Notes: generated by a model not told the origin, from the sequence alone. Numbered from the stretch's first letter, positions 24,956-34,728 are shown. The stretch: DNA of 64,000 bases from Calothrix sp. NIES-4105 (GCF_002368415.1 NZ_AP018290.1:4229614-4293613), one strand, 5' to 3'. Program-made: numbers and translations.

Positions 24956-27493
24956 TTAATCACGAGCGCTTACATTAGCAGCAGTATTAGGAATAGTAAA
25001 GCAGAAAATCGAGCCTTTGCCCGGTTCCGACTCAACCCAGATACTTCCGCCGTGACGTTCGATAATTTTCTTACAAACTGCTAACCCAATACCTGTACCT
25101 GGATACATACTTCTACCGTGTAAGCGTTGAAATATTACAAAGATGCGATCGCAATACTGCGGCTCGATGCCGATACCATTATCACTGACTGAGAATTGCC
25201 ATTCATTTTCCGTCCTCGCTACCCCAACATGAATTTGCAAAGGAAGTTCGCTGCGGAATTTTATTGCATTACCGATCAGGTTTTGAAATACTTGTGTTAG
25301 CTGGCTAGCATCAGCCATCAGTTCGGGTAGAAAATCGTGCGTTATTATAGCACCACTCTCCTCAATCGCAATTTTGAGATTAGCTTGAGCGACTTTGAAA
25401 ATAGCATTACAATCAACTGACACTAAAGGTTGACCGCGAGTATTGACACGGGAAAAGCTCAGTAGATCGTTGATTAACGCTTGCATCCGTACTGCCCCAT
25501 CTACAGCGTAATCGATAAACTCATCTGCTTTAGCATCAAGCGAACCTTTGTATCGTCGCTGTAGCAGTTGTAAATAACTCGTTACCATACGCAGGGGTTC
25601 TTGCAAATCGTGAGAAGCTACATAAGCAAACTGTTCCAATTCGCCATTAGAACGAGCTAATTCTTCACGTTGGCGGGTTTCTTGTGACAACAATTGCGCT
25701 TGAGCTAAAGCGATACCAATTTGGTTTGCCAACTGTTGCAATAATTCAATTTCTGTGCTGTGCCACTGACGCGGGCGGTCGCATTGATGGGCAACTAGCA
25801 AGCCCCAAAGGTCATCTCTAAGTAAAATCGGTACTGTAATGTTCGCCCTTACACCATACTGTAAAAGAAATTCGTGATGACAATTTTGAATATTTGCCTT
25901 TGTAATATCAGCGATCGTACCCACTCTTCCCTGACGATACGCCTCTTGATACTCTTGTGGAAAGCAGGAGTCGAGAATTTTTTGTCCCAAAATTACTGAA
26001 TAACCAGGCTTTACTGCCTCTTGTACAACGGTTCCCGAACCATCAGCCCACAGGCGGAAAATGAGAACACGGTCGGCGTGCAACAATTTTATGACTTCGG
26101 TTACTGTAGTTTGGAGAATTTCCTCAAGTTGCAAAGATTGACGAATTTTCAAGGTAATTTCGGCAAACAATTGCGATCGCTCGTTTTGGCGCTTGAGTTC
26201 CTCTTCGGCTAGCTTGCGTTCAGTAATATCGAGTGTGACACCAATCATTTTTGTCGGATTATCATCAGCCTCGTAGCTGCCACGTCCTCGCGCTAATACC
26301 CAGTGAACGCTGCCATCGAGCCAGATATTTCGATACTCAGCTTCATAATCTTTTCGCTGTTCGAGAGATTGGCTTATACGCTCCTTGACGTAAGCGCGAT
26401 CGCCGGGATGGATACGTTCGAGTAAAGTACTATAAGAAAGCTGAGTTTCGGGAGGTAAACCAAAGTTTGCCTTACATTGGTTAGATGCAGATAACTCTTC
26501 GGTGTTCAAATCTAGCTCCCAAGAGCCAAGTTTAGCCGCTTTTAATGCCAACGTCAGGCGTTGTTCGCTCTCGCGCAAGCTGATTTCCGCTTGCTTACGT
26601 TTGGTAACGTCCCGCGTAATCGATAGCAGGGCAATGATTTCGTCGTGAGCGTCGTGCAGGGGAACAGCGTGAGTTTCTAGCCAGCAACGGTTGCCCTTAA
26701 GCCCAGTAATTTCAAACTCCAAAATTCCTGATTCGCCTTTAAAAACCCTCTCCGTCAGGGCGATAAAAGCTTGACGATGTTCGGGAAGGATTATAGGATA
26801 AATGCATTGTCCCTGTACTCGGTCGAGGGAATCAGCTTCAATCATCCTCAGTCCTGCCGGGTTCATCTTAAGCAATGTACCGTCTTTGGCAATTAATTTC
26901 ACGCACTCCGGTTCTGACTCGATAATTGTACGGAGCATATTTTCGCTTTGCACGAGTTTTTCTTGAGTACGTTTTAGTTCCTTGGCAACAAGCGACACCT
27001 CGGCTAAATTACGCCTTAACTCCAGTTGGTCAATAACTTGACGACTTAAAGCCTCAAGCGCTTCTATTTGTTTTTGGCTTATTTCCCGCGGTTCGTTATC
27101 AATTACACAAAGGGTTCCGACCATATCTCCCTTTGGGGTAATCAAGGGAACACCGGCATAAAACCGGACAAAAGGATAACTTTTTACAACTGAATTATTG
27201 GCAAACTGTTCATCAGCTAAAGTATCGGGAATTACTACAGCCTTACGTCGCTCTTGGCAAAGGTAAGATAAACCAACACAACGAGGCATTTGTTTACAAT
27301 CAAGACCGAGTTTTGCCTTAAACCACTGACGGTTTTCATCAATAAAATTAACTAAAACGATAGGAGCGTTACAAATAAAGCTAGCTAGCTGGGCAATACT
27401 ATCGTAAGCTTCTTCTGGTTCGGTGTCTAAAATTTGATATTGGCGCAGCGCTTCCAGCCTTGCTGCTTCGTTGTTATTGTGTAAAGCTTTCAT
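24956..27493 (-). CDS. GAF-PAS-PAS-GAF sensor histidine kinase, possible bilin photoreceptor
   Basis: 845 residues. Domains: GAF 1 ([20 protein letters not shown] to about 165), PAS ([18 protein letters not shown]), PAS ([15 protein letters not shown] to [10 protein letters not shown]), GAF 2 (about 445-600), HisKA (His628 in [14 protein letters not shown]) and HATPase ([27 protein letters not shown]). GAF 2 contains [20 protein letters not shown] followed by the WGLLVAHQC strand. The Cys538-His539 pair sits where cyanobacteriochromes and phytochromes attach bilin, so light sensing is possible but unproven. It is the first gene of the operon, soluble, and its stop overlaps the upstream start option of the response regulator. 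HIP1 occurs three times within it. Confidence 0.92.
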   Translation of the reverse strand: MKALHNNNEAARLEALRQYQILDTEPEEAYDSIAQLASFICNAPIVLVNFIDENRQWFKAKLGLDCKQMPRCVGLSYLCQERRKAVVIPDTLADEQFANNSVVKSYPFVRFYAGVPLITPKGDMVGTLCVIDNEPREISQKQIEALEALSRQVIDQLELRRNLAEVSLVAKELKRTQEKLVQSENMLRTIIESEPECVKLIAKDGTLLKMNPAGLRMIEADSLDRVQGQCIYPIILPEHRQAFIALTERVFKGESGILEFEITGLKGNRCWLETHAVPLHDAHDEIIALLSITRDVTKRKQAEISLRESEQRLTLALKAAKLGSWELDLNTEELSASNQCKANFGLPPETQLSYSTLLERIHPGDRAYVKERISQSLEQRKDYEAEYRNIWLDGSVHWVLARGRGSYEADDNPTKMIGVTLDITERKLAEEELKRQNERSQLFAEITLKIRQSLQLEEILQTTVTEVIKLLHADRVLIFRLWADGSGTVVQEAVKPGYSVILGQKILDSCFPQEYQEAYRQGRVGTIADITKANIQNCHHEFLLQYGVRANITVPILLRDDLWGLLVAHQCDRPRQWHSTEIELLQQLANQIGIALAQAQLLSQETRQREELARSNGELEQFAYVASHDLQEPLRMVTSYLQLLQRRYKGSLDAKADEFIDYAVDGAVRMQALINDLLSFSRVNTRGQPLVSVDCNAIFKVAQANLKIAIEESGAIITHDFLPELMADASQLTQVFQNLIGNAIKFRSELPLQIHVGVARTENEWQFSVSDNGIGIEPQYCDRIFVIFQRLHGRSMYPGTGIGLAVCKKIIERHGGSIWVESEPGKGSIFCFTIPNTAANVSARD

Positions 27494-27945
27494 TATTAAT
27501 TTTATGTAATTTTATGTTTAAATTATACTAAAAATAAAATACGTAAAGGCGTTACATGTAACGTCTACCCCTATTAAAGTGAAGTTTTTCCCAACGTCTT
27601 AACAAGGGTTCCAGCCTTCACCAATTAAAATCTGAAACCAAAAAAATAATATTTACACTCAATTCGCAAAGTTGCTTGACCAAAACGCTACAGACCAAAA
27701 CGATGTTTTGCAGTTTTAAACCAACCCTCAAGAAAGCCATCTACGTTTTCCTCACCATTTGATGGTGCTAGCCTTTAGGCGCCCTTTTAGTCGGCGCGTG
27801 ATTAAATTCGCGCCCTCCCTGAATCCTTACAGGGTTTCGTATGGTAAAGATTCCGATAACTTCTACGAAACCGAAATAATATAGTAATCCGTTCAGGATT
27901 CATGGAAAAATTTACCACTCCAGACGTAGAAAACATAGAGCAAAT
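27494..27945. other. Non-coding gap upstream of the sensor-kinase operon
   Basis: 452 bp with no supported gene. It contains the 13-bp inverted partner (27818-27830) of 21953-21965 and a GGCGCC at about 27778, so the host-type signature resumes here. The operon promoter must lie in the first part; no clear -10/-35 pair stands out. Confidence 0.4.
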
Positions 27946-28905
27946 TTATTTTCTATAGTTTAATTGAGGAAATAATTTCAGTGCATTTTGCCGCTCAATA
28001 AATGCTAACTCATTTTCACTAAAACCTTCGTATCCAGTCAAAGCTGAAATACTGTTTTCAATCAAAGATTGCTCCATGTAAGGGTAATCACTGCCAAACA
28101 AAATTTGTGTTGTTCCAACTAATTCTTGTAGCGCGCGTAAAGTTGGGGTACTGGTAGATATAGCAGTGTCATAATAAAGACGTTTCAAATAAGTAATCGC
28201 AGATTGTGGTGCTTTTTCTCCTAATTGTGGCATAATTTCTGTCGCTATCGTAAACCGTTGGACTAAATAAGGCACTGTTCCGCCAGCGTGCGACACAATT
28301 ATAGAAATGTCTGGATAACGTTCTAAGGCGCCACTATAAATTAAATTTGCTACCGCGCGCGTGGTATCAAAAACAAACTCAACTATAAACCCTGGTAAAT
28401 TAAGTTTAGCTACGTCACTTCCTGGTGGTGTAGTAGGGTGAAGTAATACAGTTGCTTTCCTGCGGTTGAGTTCGGCAAAAACTTCTTCAAATAATGGGTT
28501 GCCTAAATATTCGTTGCCATAACTAGCAAGTAAAATCACACCATCTAATTTTAAAGTAGAGAGCGCATAATCAATCTCTACTAACGCCGCTTCCACATCT
28601 GGCAATGGTAACACAGCTAAAGCTCCAAACCGCTGCGGATATTTATCTATTAAACTGGCAGAAATTTCATTACACCGTCGTGCCAAGTCACGCGCAAAAT
28701 TAATATCACCAAAATAAACACCAGGAGAAGAAATAGAGGTGACAGCAGTCGCAATACCTTGACTATCCATCATCGAGAGCGCTGCTTCTACATTCCACTC
28801 AGGTAAAGCAGAACCACCAGACTCGCTCTTCCCAATACTTTCCAACGCCTGCACATACTCCCGTGGCAGGATATGATGGTGAACGTCTACACGATAAGCT
28901 TCCAT
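27946..28905 (-). CDS. Amidohydrolase of the ACMSD-like family (COG2159)
   Basis: 319-residue TIM-barrel metal-dependent hydrolase or decarboxylase. VDVHHHILP at residues 7-15 is the first metal site, VLLHPTTPPG and IIVSHAGGTVPYL give the two later His, and ILFGSDYPYME carries the catalytic Asp. This order is that of aminocarboxymuconate-semialdehyde decarboxylase-like proteins, which are widespread in cyanobacteria with unknown substrates. The length is normal for the family and the protein is soluble. It stands alone on the minus strand, followed by an IS630 remnant further upstream. Confidence 0.87.
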   Translation of the reverse strand: MEAYRVDVHHHILPREYVQALESIGKSESGGSALPEWNVEAALSMMDSQGIATAVTSISSPGVYFGDINFARDLARRCNEISASLIDKYPQRFGALAVLPLPDVEAALVEIDYALSTLKLDGVILLASYGNEYLGNPLFEEVFAELNRRKATVLLHPTTPPGSDVAKLNLPGFIVEFVFDTTRAVANLIYSGALERYPDISIIVSHAGGTVPYLVQRFTIATEIMPQLGEKAPQSAITYLKRLYYDTAISTSTPTLRALQELVGTTQILFGSDYPYMEQSLIENSISALTGYEGFSENELAFIERQNALKLFPQLNYRK

Positions 28906-29004
28906 TAATAAAGTTATAACTCCTGCACTCTCGCTTCAGGATAATAATTCAACGTCGAGTATTTCCTCTAGCTTAAGTGTGAGCTAGGTTTTTGAAGATA
29001 AAAT

Positions 29005-29283
29005 TTAAACATTTGATTTAACACGCCGTGGTTTTCCAGAACGTGGACGTTCAGATAGTGTTGCCTCTAAATTTTCTTCACAAAACTGTTTACGAGTCCG
29101 CTCGACTGTTGTTACCGATGTGTGTAAGATTTTTGCAATTGCCTCATCTGTACTACCATCTGAAGCCATAAGTAGGGTGTGCGCGCGGCGAATAGTTCTA
29201 GCACTAGCTTTTCCTTTCTTGACTAAATCAAGTAGTTGCGCGCGTTCCGAGTCACTTAGATTAACTTTGTGCTTTTTATTCAT
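29005..29283 (-). pseudogene. IS630-type transposase remnant, N-terminal DNA-binding part only
   Basis: 92 residues: LSDSERAQLLDLVKKGKASA, then TIRRAHTLLMASDGSTDEAI and SVTTVERTRKQFCEENLEAT, followed by RPRSGKPRRV. This is the paired helix-turn-helix of IS630-family transposases. It stops after VKSNV, and no DDE catalytic domain follows in any frame downstream (28906-29004). Two readings are possible: a decayed IS, or a short DNA-binding protein left over and perhaps retained. No terminal repeats were found. Confidence 0.75.
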
Positions 29284-29318
29284 AGCTATTACTCAATTTC
29301 ATTAAATTTGGGGAGTTG

Positions 29319-29402
29319 GGTATGTATGTAGTTGGGCTTTAGCCCTCTAATTATTTTTAATCTTTTTTGCGCTAAAGCGCTACTACGTACCCATCAAAAT
29401 TA
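29319..29402. repeat. MITE-like dispersed repeat, copy 2
   Basis: Shares its ends with 2630-2708: GTAGTTGGGCTTTAGCCC at one side and GCGCTACTACGTACC at the other, followed by ATCAAAATTA in both. The central 30 bp differ and here contain GCGCTAAAGCGC, a further palindrome. It lies between the IS630 remnant and the next gene, both pointing away. Confidence 0.7.
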
Positions 29403-29482
29403 AATTAGCAATCCATATAGGGGGAAGTCAAAATTTCTAATAAAGTAGATAATCGGAAAACCTATAATATATTTCTACTTTT

Positions 29483-30925
29483 ATGAACCGTAAGCGTATA
29501 CTCACGTTAATTATCGCACTTTTAGTAATCGCCGCTTCCTGGTGGAATGTCATCACAGCGCAAACTTCTCTAACAATTCGCCATATCCAACGCGCGGGTG
29601 TACCCTTACTATATATGGCGCCGCAACAAAATCAAAAAGTACCTGGTGTTCTTATCGCGCATGGTTATGCTGGTTCAAAGCAATTAATGCTGGGTTACGC
29701 TTACACATTCGCACATGCTGGCTATGCTGTAATGTTATGGGATTTTGATAGTCATGCAGCTAATACGCAGCCATTACAATCAGATTCATTATCTTCAAAT
29801 TTGAATGTTGCTTATAGTGTATTAATTGAACAACCAGAAGTAGATAGATCACGTTTGGCAACTTTAGGTCATTCGATGGGAAGCGGCGCCGTAATGTCTG
29901 CTGCTATAAATAATGTTAATACCTACGCTGCAACTATTGCAGTATCACCAACAGGTGCCAGACTAACACCAAATTCTCCTCGTAATCTTCAACTGCAAGC
30001 GGGTAGTTGGGAAAGTAGATTTATTGCGAATGCACAACGCTTATTGCGAGCCGCAGGGGGAGAAAATCGGAATTTTGCAGATGGAAAAGCAAGGAATTTA
30101 GTAATTATTCCCAATGCTGAACATATTACAATATTGTTTCGTGCGCGTAGTCATGAAGCTGCGAAAAATTGGCTTGATGCTACCTTTGGTGTGCAGCGTC
30201 AAAGTAATTATATAGATAATCGCATTCTTTGGTATTTTGTACAGTTACTAGCTTGGTTGGTTGCACTCGGCGCCATTGCTCCTATTTTTAATGTTAACTT
30301 GAATCAGAAAAGTCCAAAAATAGTAAATTGGGCAGGTTTATTAGCCGCACCGTTTTTTGCCAGTGGTGCGCTGATGCTGTTTAATAACGTTGGTAATATC
30401 GATGGTTTAGGTGGAGTATTAGTAGGTGGAGCAGTCAGCATTTGGTATGGTGTAGCAGGTATAACTTGGTTGGCTATTATGGCACGCTTACCAAGACTCT
30501 CAATAAAAGCCTTTTTTGCTGGACTTTTTGTATTCGCACTGCTATGGATTGGGTTTGGGGCAATGGCGCAGGTCGTATGGTTACAATGGTTGTTGGCGCC
30601 TGTTAGGTTACAGCTATTTCCAATTTTAGCAATTACTTGTTTTCCTTGGTTTTTGGCATCGGGAGTAGCGCAGCAAAATATCACATTTGGAAAACGAGTT
30701 TTATGGTGGTTGGGACAAAGTGTGGTATTGATAGGTGGGTTTATTTTAGTGCTTTACTTACTGCCGCAACTTGGTTTTATTGCGTTATTGTTACCTGTTT
30801 TCCCTGTGTTAGTAGCTATTTTTTCGTATACTGCTAGTGTATTGAATGAGCCTTGGAGTTATGCTATCGGTAACGCCTTATTTTTTGGATGGGCACTTGC
30901 TGCCACTTTTCCTTTAGCAACTTGA
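29483..30925 (+). CDS. Membrane-anchored alpha/beta hydrolase
   Basis: 480 residues. The N-terminal span (LTLIIALLVIAASWW, residues 6-20) anchors an alpha/beta hydrolase domain of about 210 residues: VLIAHGYAGSKQ is the oxyanion-hole strand, TLGHSMGSGAV the nucleophile elbow with Ser, and VIIPNAEHITILF supplies the His. From about residue 235 to the end there are six to seven hydrophobic segments (for example ILWYFVQLLAWLVALGAIAP and VVLIGGFILVLYLLPQLGF). So it is a serine hydrolase domain fused to a polytopic membrane domain. The substrate is unknown; lipid or peptidoglycan-linked esters are possible. It is monocistronic or first of a loose plus-strand group. Confidence 0.82.
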   Translation: MNRKRILTLIIALLVIAASWWNVITAQTSLTIRHIQRAGVPLLYMAPQQNQKVPGVLIAHGYAGSKQLMLGYAYTFAHAGYAVMLWDFDSHAANTQPLQSDSLSSNLNVAYSVLIEQPEVDRSRLATLGHSMGSGAVMSAAINNVNTYAATIAVSPTGARLTPNSPRNLQLQAGSWESRFIANAQRLLRAAGGENRNFADGKARNLVIIPNAEHITILFRARSHEAAKNWLDATFGVQRQSNYIDNRILWYFVQLLAWLVALGAIAPIFNVNLNQKSPKIVNWAGLLAAPFFASGALMLFNNVGNIDGLGGVLVGGAVSIWYGVAGITWLAIMARLPRLSIKAFFAGLFVFALLWIGFGAMAQVVWLQWLLAPVRLQLFPILAITCFPWFLASGVAQQNITFGKRVLWWLGQSVVLIGGFILVLYLLPQLGFIALLLPVFPVLVAIFSYTASVLNEPWSYAIGNALFFGWALAATFPLAT

Positions 30926-30989
30926 CAATAATCTGGCAACAGATTAGAACGAATGTAACAAGTCTTAATTTAATTAGCTGGGTTAACAA

Positions 30990-31232
30990 ATGATACCAGC
31001 TCCGGAACCAATCCCCCCTATTTGTGAAACCAAAGTGACACCAGAATGGCTGACTCCAGAGTCAATACAATATGTCGCTGGATGTATGAATGACTGTGAA
31101 AATGCGGCTATGCTCGCTGACTTAAGACACATCTTCCCTCGTGAAGTATTAACCGAGGCATCAAAATACATCAAACCACATCAACGGCAAAACATAAAAC
31201 TTTGGCTTTCAGAACTCAATAACTTAAAATAA
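30990..31232 (+). CDS. Small conserved-looking protein of unknown function
   Basis: 80 residues: ICETKVTPEWLTPESIQYVA, then DCENAAMLADLRHIFPREVL and KYIKPHQRQNIKLWLSELN. It is soluble and mostly helical with two cysteines in the first half. It lies 64 bp after the hydrolase gene in the same direction. The ATG is followed by a Pro-rich opening typical of a genuine short protein rather than a shadow frame. The family is not recognised. Confidence 0.5.
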   Translation: MIPAPEPIPPICETKVTPEWLTPESIQYVAGCMNDCENAAMLADLRHIFPREVLTEASKYIKPHQRQNIKLWLSELNNLK

Positions 31233-31240
31233 CTTAAAAT

Positions 31241-31304
31241 AACAAAAGATTATTATAAAAATAACTAAAGATTATTATAAAAATAACTAAAGATTATTAT
31301 AACC
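31241..31304. repeat. AT-rich tandem repeat, three 22-bp copies
   Basis: The unit AACTAAAGATTATTATAAAA plus AT is repeated at 22-bp spacing right after the small gene. Pure A/T with one G and one C per unit, it may be a variable-number repeat or an easily melted upstream element for the following operon. Confidence 0.8.
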
Positions 31305-31396
31305 CTGCCGTCAGTTAGAGTTGTAAATCACGCAGTAGGTAGATGTATCGGGCGCCAGTATTTATTTATTCTCAGCAATATACTACTAACCGTCCC

Positions 31397-32614
31397 ATGA
31401 ATAAGGCTACTATTACTACTCAACCACTAGAAGATTTCGCCCTGACTCAATGGCAAAGTCCTAACATTGCTCAAACTCTCGCGCACGCTGTAGAAATTGC
31501 TGACTTTTGTGCAGCAAACGCAGTTAATGTAGATGTAAACGGCGCCTTTCCTCAACGTGAGTTTGAATTAATAGCGAATAGGGGTTTACTAGTTGCACCG
31601 TTGCAGCGAGAATTGGGAGGGTGGGGTGCTGGCTTTGATGCTTCTGTAACTCATGAAACGTTAATGTTACTCAAGCATATCGGACGTGGTAATCTGGCAG
31701 TCGGACGAGTTTATGAAGGACACGTCAATTCACTGCAACTCATTCAAACTTTGGGCAATGAAGAACAAATACAAATGTATGCTTCAGATGCCCGCAATGG
31801 TAAGATATTTGGTGTTTGGAACGCTGAAGCAAACGATGGTGTAAAAGTAATTCCGCTTGATAACGGTAAATATAGACTGTATGGTTCTAAAACATTTTGT
31901 TCAGGCGCCGGTTTTGTAGAAAGACCGTTTGTAAATGGCGCCTTACCAGATGGAACTTGGCAGATGTGCATTGTGCCAATGGAAGAAGTGGCCACTGTTA
32001 GTGACCCTAGTTGGTGGCAACCTCTGGGAATGCGCGCAACTGCAAGTTATAAAATAGATTTTACTGGCGTTGAATTAGAACAAAGTTCATTAATTGGCAA
32101 CCCAGGAGACTATTATCGTCAACCTTGGCTATCTGCGGGAGTAGTACGTTTTGCCGCTGTTCAGCTAGGTGGCGCCGAAGCGTTATTCAACTTAACGCGC
32201 GAATATCTCCAAAAATTAGACTACACAAACGACCCATATCAAAGAGAACGTATCGGTAAAATGGCAATGGCTGTTGAAAGCGGTAATCTATGGTTGAAAG
32301 GCGCCGCTGATGTAGTAAATAACTATGCTCCGATTTTTGGTGGCTATCCAACACAACCACATCCGAAAGTGGATCAATTGGTCGCCTACGCCAACATGGT
32401 AAGAACTACAATTGAGCAAGTCTGTATTGATGTAATTCAGATGTGTGAACGTTCGGTTGGTACTCGTGGTTTACTGCCACCGCACCAAATGGAACGGGTA
32501 ATAAGAGATTTAACGTTGTACCTGCGTCAACCAGCTTTTGATGCGGCACTTTCCAGCGTTGGACAATACTCATTAAGCCAAAACAATCCTGCTCACTCAT
32601 TGTGGTATGAATAA
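31397..32614 (+). CDS. Acyl-CoA dehydrogenase-like flavoprotein
   Basis: 405 residues from the ATG at 31397 (MNKATITTQPLEDFALTQW). The in-frame ATG at 31343 is poorer because its first residues do not resemble the family. The acyl-CoA dehydrogenase layout is visible: a helical N-domain with LLVAPLQRELGGWG, a middle beta domain (FGVWNAEANDG, YRLYGSKTFCSGAGF, and ATASYKIDFTGVEL) and a helical C-domain (GGAEALFNLTREYLQKL). It probably oxidises a carrier-bound or unusual acyl substrate, since the genome context is not beta-oxidation. Its stop overlaps the PIG-L start by eight bases, marking a tight operon with the deacetylase and the HAD/methyltransferase. Confidence 0.85.
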   Translation: MNKATITTQPLEDFALTQWQSPNIAQTLAHAVEIADFCAANAVNVDVNGAFPQREFELIANRGLLVAPLQRELGGWGAGFDASVTHETLMLLKHIGRGNLAVGRVYEGHVNSLQLIQTLGNEEQIQMYASDARNGKIFGVWNAEANDGVKVIPLDNGKYRLYGSKTFCSGAGFVERPFVNGALPDGTWQMCIVPMEEVATVSDPSWWQPLGMRATASYKIDFTGVELEQSSLIGNPGDYYRQPWLSAGVVRFAAVQLGGAEALFNLTREYLQKLDYTNDPYQRERIGKMAMAVESGNLWLKGAADVVNNYAPIFGGYPTQPHPKVDQLVAYANMVRTTIEQVCIDVIQMCERSVGTRGLLPPHQMERVIRDLTLYLRQPAFDAALSSVGQYSLSQNNPAHSLWYE

Positions 32615-33344
32615 CCAGGTTATAGAGATATCACCTATGGCAAATCCTTATGTCTTACCCATAAAGACAATAGAGGAAATAGCCGCAAGTCCTGCCTTAA
32701 TTGTTGCACCTCATCCCGACGATGAGACATTAGGTTGTGGAGGTGCCATTGCATTATTACGAGCGTTGAACTGTGACGTGCGCGTGCTAATAGTCAGCGA
32801 TGGAACTTTATCGCATCCTAATTCAAAAAAATATCCGGCGCCATCCCTCAAAGCATTACGCGAAAGCGAAACACTTGCTGCTTTAAAGAAGCTAGGAGTC
32901 GAAAAGAAATCTGTAACTTTCTTAGGTTTACAAGATGGCTCAATTGGGCTTCAATATGCAAATGCAGTAGATAATTGTCGCGCTTATATAGCCCAATTAA
33001 AACCGCAAATGATATTTGTACCGTGGCGCCAAGACCCCCATCCAGACCATCGCGCGACTTGGAATTTAATTCATGAAGCATTAAATAACAATTACGAACC
33101 ACGTATAATTGAATACCCTATTTGGGACTGGGATGCATCTCAACGGGGAGATTTTCACCAAGAAATACAGTGCTGGCGCCTGGATATAAGTAAAATGCTG
33201 GAATTAAAAGAAAAAGCAATCTTGACTTACCGTTCCCAAACCACAAACTTAATAGACGACGACCCCGAAGCATTTATTCTCACACCTGAAATGCTATCAA
33301 ACTTCACCCACCCTTGGGAAATGTATTTAGAAGTAAAAAGTTAG
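32607..33344 (+). CDS. PIG-L family deacetylase
   Basis: 245 residues of the LmbE/PIG-L zinc N-deacetylase family. IVAPHPDDETLGCGG at residues 32-46 is the zinc motif AHPDDE, and QDPHPDHRATW the second (HPDH). The family removes acetyl groups from GlcNAc-linked compounds such as mycothiol, bacillithiol and GPI precursors, or from sugar antibiotics. It overlaps the acyl-CoA dehydrogenase-like gene by eight bases, so the two are coupled. The length is usual and there is no signal peptide. Together with the neighbouring methyltransferase it suggests tailoring of a sugar or glycoconjugate. Confidence 0.88.
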   Translation: MNNQVIEISPMANPYVLPIKTIEEIAASPALIVAPHPDDETLGCGGAIALLRALNCDVRVLIVSDGTLSHPNSKKYPAPSLKALRESETLAALKKLGVEKKSVTFLGLQDGSIGLQYANAVDNCRAYIAQLKPQMIFVPWRQDPHPDHRATWNLIHEALNNNYEPRIIEYPIWDWDASQRGDFHQEIQCWRLDISKMLELKEKAILTYRSQTTNLIDDDPEAFILTPEMLSNFTHPWEMYLEVKS

Positions 33345-33438
33345 CCTGTTTCTTGTGGAACAGGCATCCAAGGAGCCTGTTCTTATATATCCAAGGGGGC
33401 AGGCAGGGATGCCCACTCCACAAGAGATTTCAAAAAAT

Positions 33439-34728
33439 ATGAAACTAGTAATATTCGATATTGACGGGACGCTGACCAAAACTAACGATGTAGATACAGA
33501 GTGCTTTGTTCAAGCCTTTGCAGATGTATTTGAGATTACACAAATAAATACAGACTGGAGTAAGTATGGACATACCACAGACTCTGGTATCACCTTACAA
33601 ATATTCCATGAACAATTTGAACGCGCGCCATCTGAAGACGAATTATCAAAGCTCCAGCATCGTTTTGTCGAGTTATTACAGCAGAGCTATTCAGCAAACC
33701 CAGAATTGTTTGCAGAAATACCTGGAGCTTCTGTAATATTACATAAAATATCATTATTACCAGATTGGAAAATAGCATTTGCAACCGGAGGATGGCGCCG
33801 TTCTGCTTTAATGAAACTACAAGCAGCTTCTTTAGATATTACATTACCAATTGCCACTGCAGATGATAGTTACTCACGCGAAGTCATTGTCACAACAGCA
33901 ATAGAAAAAGCAAAAAAAGCATATAATCAAGAATTCGAGCGAATCGTTTGTGTAGGTGATGGTATTTGGGATATACTCACAGCCATACAACTTCAACTAC
34001 CTTTCATTGGCGCCGCTACAAATACACAACACCAAGAATTACAACAAGCAGGGGTAGAATATATTATTACAGATTTTACAGATATCGATTTATTCTTCAA
34101 AGCCTTAAATACAGCAACCGTCCCCAAACCACATAAACCAGAACAGATACAAAAAAATTCCCTGCCACCAAGTTACTTTGAAACCCTATATACCAATAAC
34201 CCAGACCCTTGGCAATTTGAAACAAGCGAATACGAAGCCAAAAAATATACCAACACAATTAAAGCTTTAGCAAAACCCCATTACCAATCAGCATTGGAAA
34301 TAGGCGGTTCTATAGGCATCTTAACAGAAAAACTGGCGCCATATTGTGAGACATTACTATCAGTAGAAGTATCAAAAATAGCACAAGAACAAGCACGCGC
34401 GCGTTGTAACTCCTTGCCTCAAGTCCGCTTTGAACTCATGCGTATACCAGAACAGTTTCCCCAAGAAACATTTGACCTAGTTTTAATCTCAGAAGTAGGT
34501 TACTACTGGTGTCGTGAAGACTTACGGAAAGCACAAACCGCAATTTTAGAAAATCTGGCGCCAGGAGGACATCTGCTACTAGTACACTGGACAGAATACG
34601 CGCGTGACTATCCTCTTACTGGAGATGAAGTACATGATTCATTTTTAGAACTGGTGCCAACCCAATTAAAACACCTCAAAAGTCAACGCGAACAACAATA
34701 TCGATTAGACTTATTTGAAAAAGTCTGA
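33439..34728 (+). CDS. HAD hydrolase / NodS-like methyltransferase fusion
   Basis: 429 residues from the ATG at 33439 (MKLVIFDIDGTLTKTN); longer frames start inside a dispersed repeat. The N-terminal half is a HAD phosphatase: DIDGT nucleophile motif, ATGGWRRSA with the Thr region, and CVGDGIWDILTA with the last acidic motif. After a linker near residue 240 comes a class I SAM methyltransferase of the NodS type: PPSYFETLYTNNPDPWQFET, then SALEIGGSIGILTEKLAPY (SAM-binding motif) and FDLVLISEVGYYW. NodS methylates a deacetylated glucosamine in Nod factors, which fits well after a PIG-L deacetylase. Fusion of a phosphatase and a methyltransferase suggests consecutive steps on one substrate. Confidence 0.88.
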   Translation: MKLVIFDIDGTLTKTNDVDTECFVQAFADVFEITQINTDWSKYGHTTDSGITLQIFHEQFERAPSEDELSKLQHRFVELLQQSYSANPELFAEIPGASVILHKISLLPDWKIAFATGGWRRSALMKLQAASLDITLPIATADDSYSREVIVTTAIEKAKKAYNQEFERIVCVGDGIWDILTAIQLQLPFIGAATNTQHQELQQAGVEYIITDFTDIDLFFKALNTATVPKPHKPEQIQKNSLPPSYFETLYTNNPDPWQFETSEYEAKKYTNTIKALAKPHYQSALEIGGSIGILTEKLAPYCETLLSVEVSKIAQEQARARCNSLPQVRFELMRIPEQFPQETFDLVLISEVGYYWCREDLRKAQTAILENLAPGGHLLLVHWTEYARDYPLTGDEVHDSFLELVPTQLKHLKSQREQQYRLDLFEKV

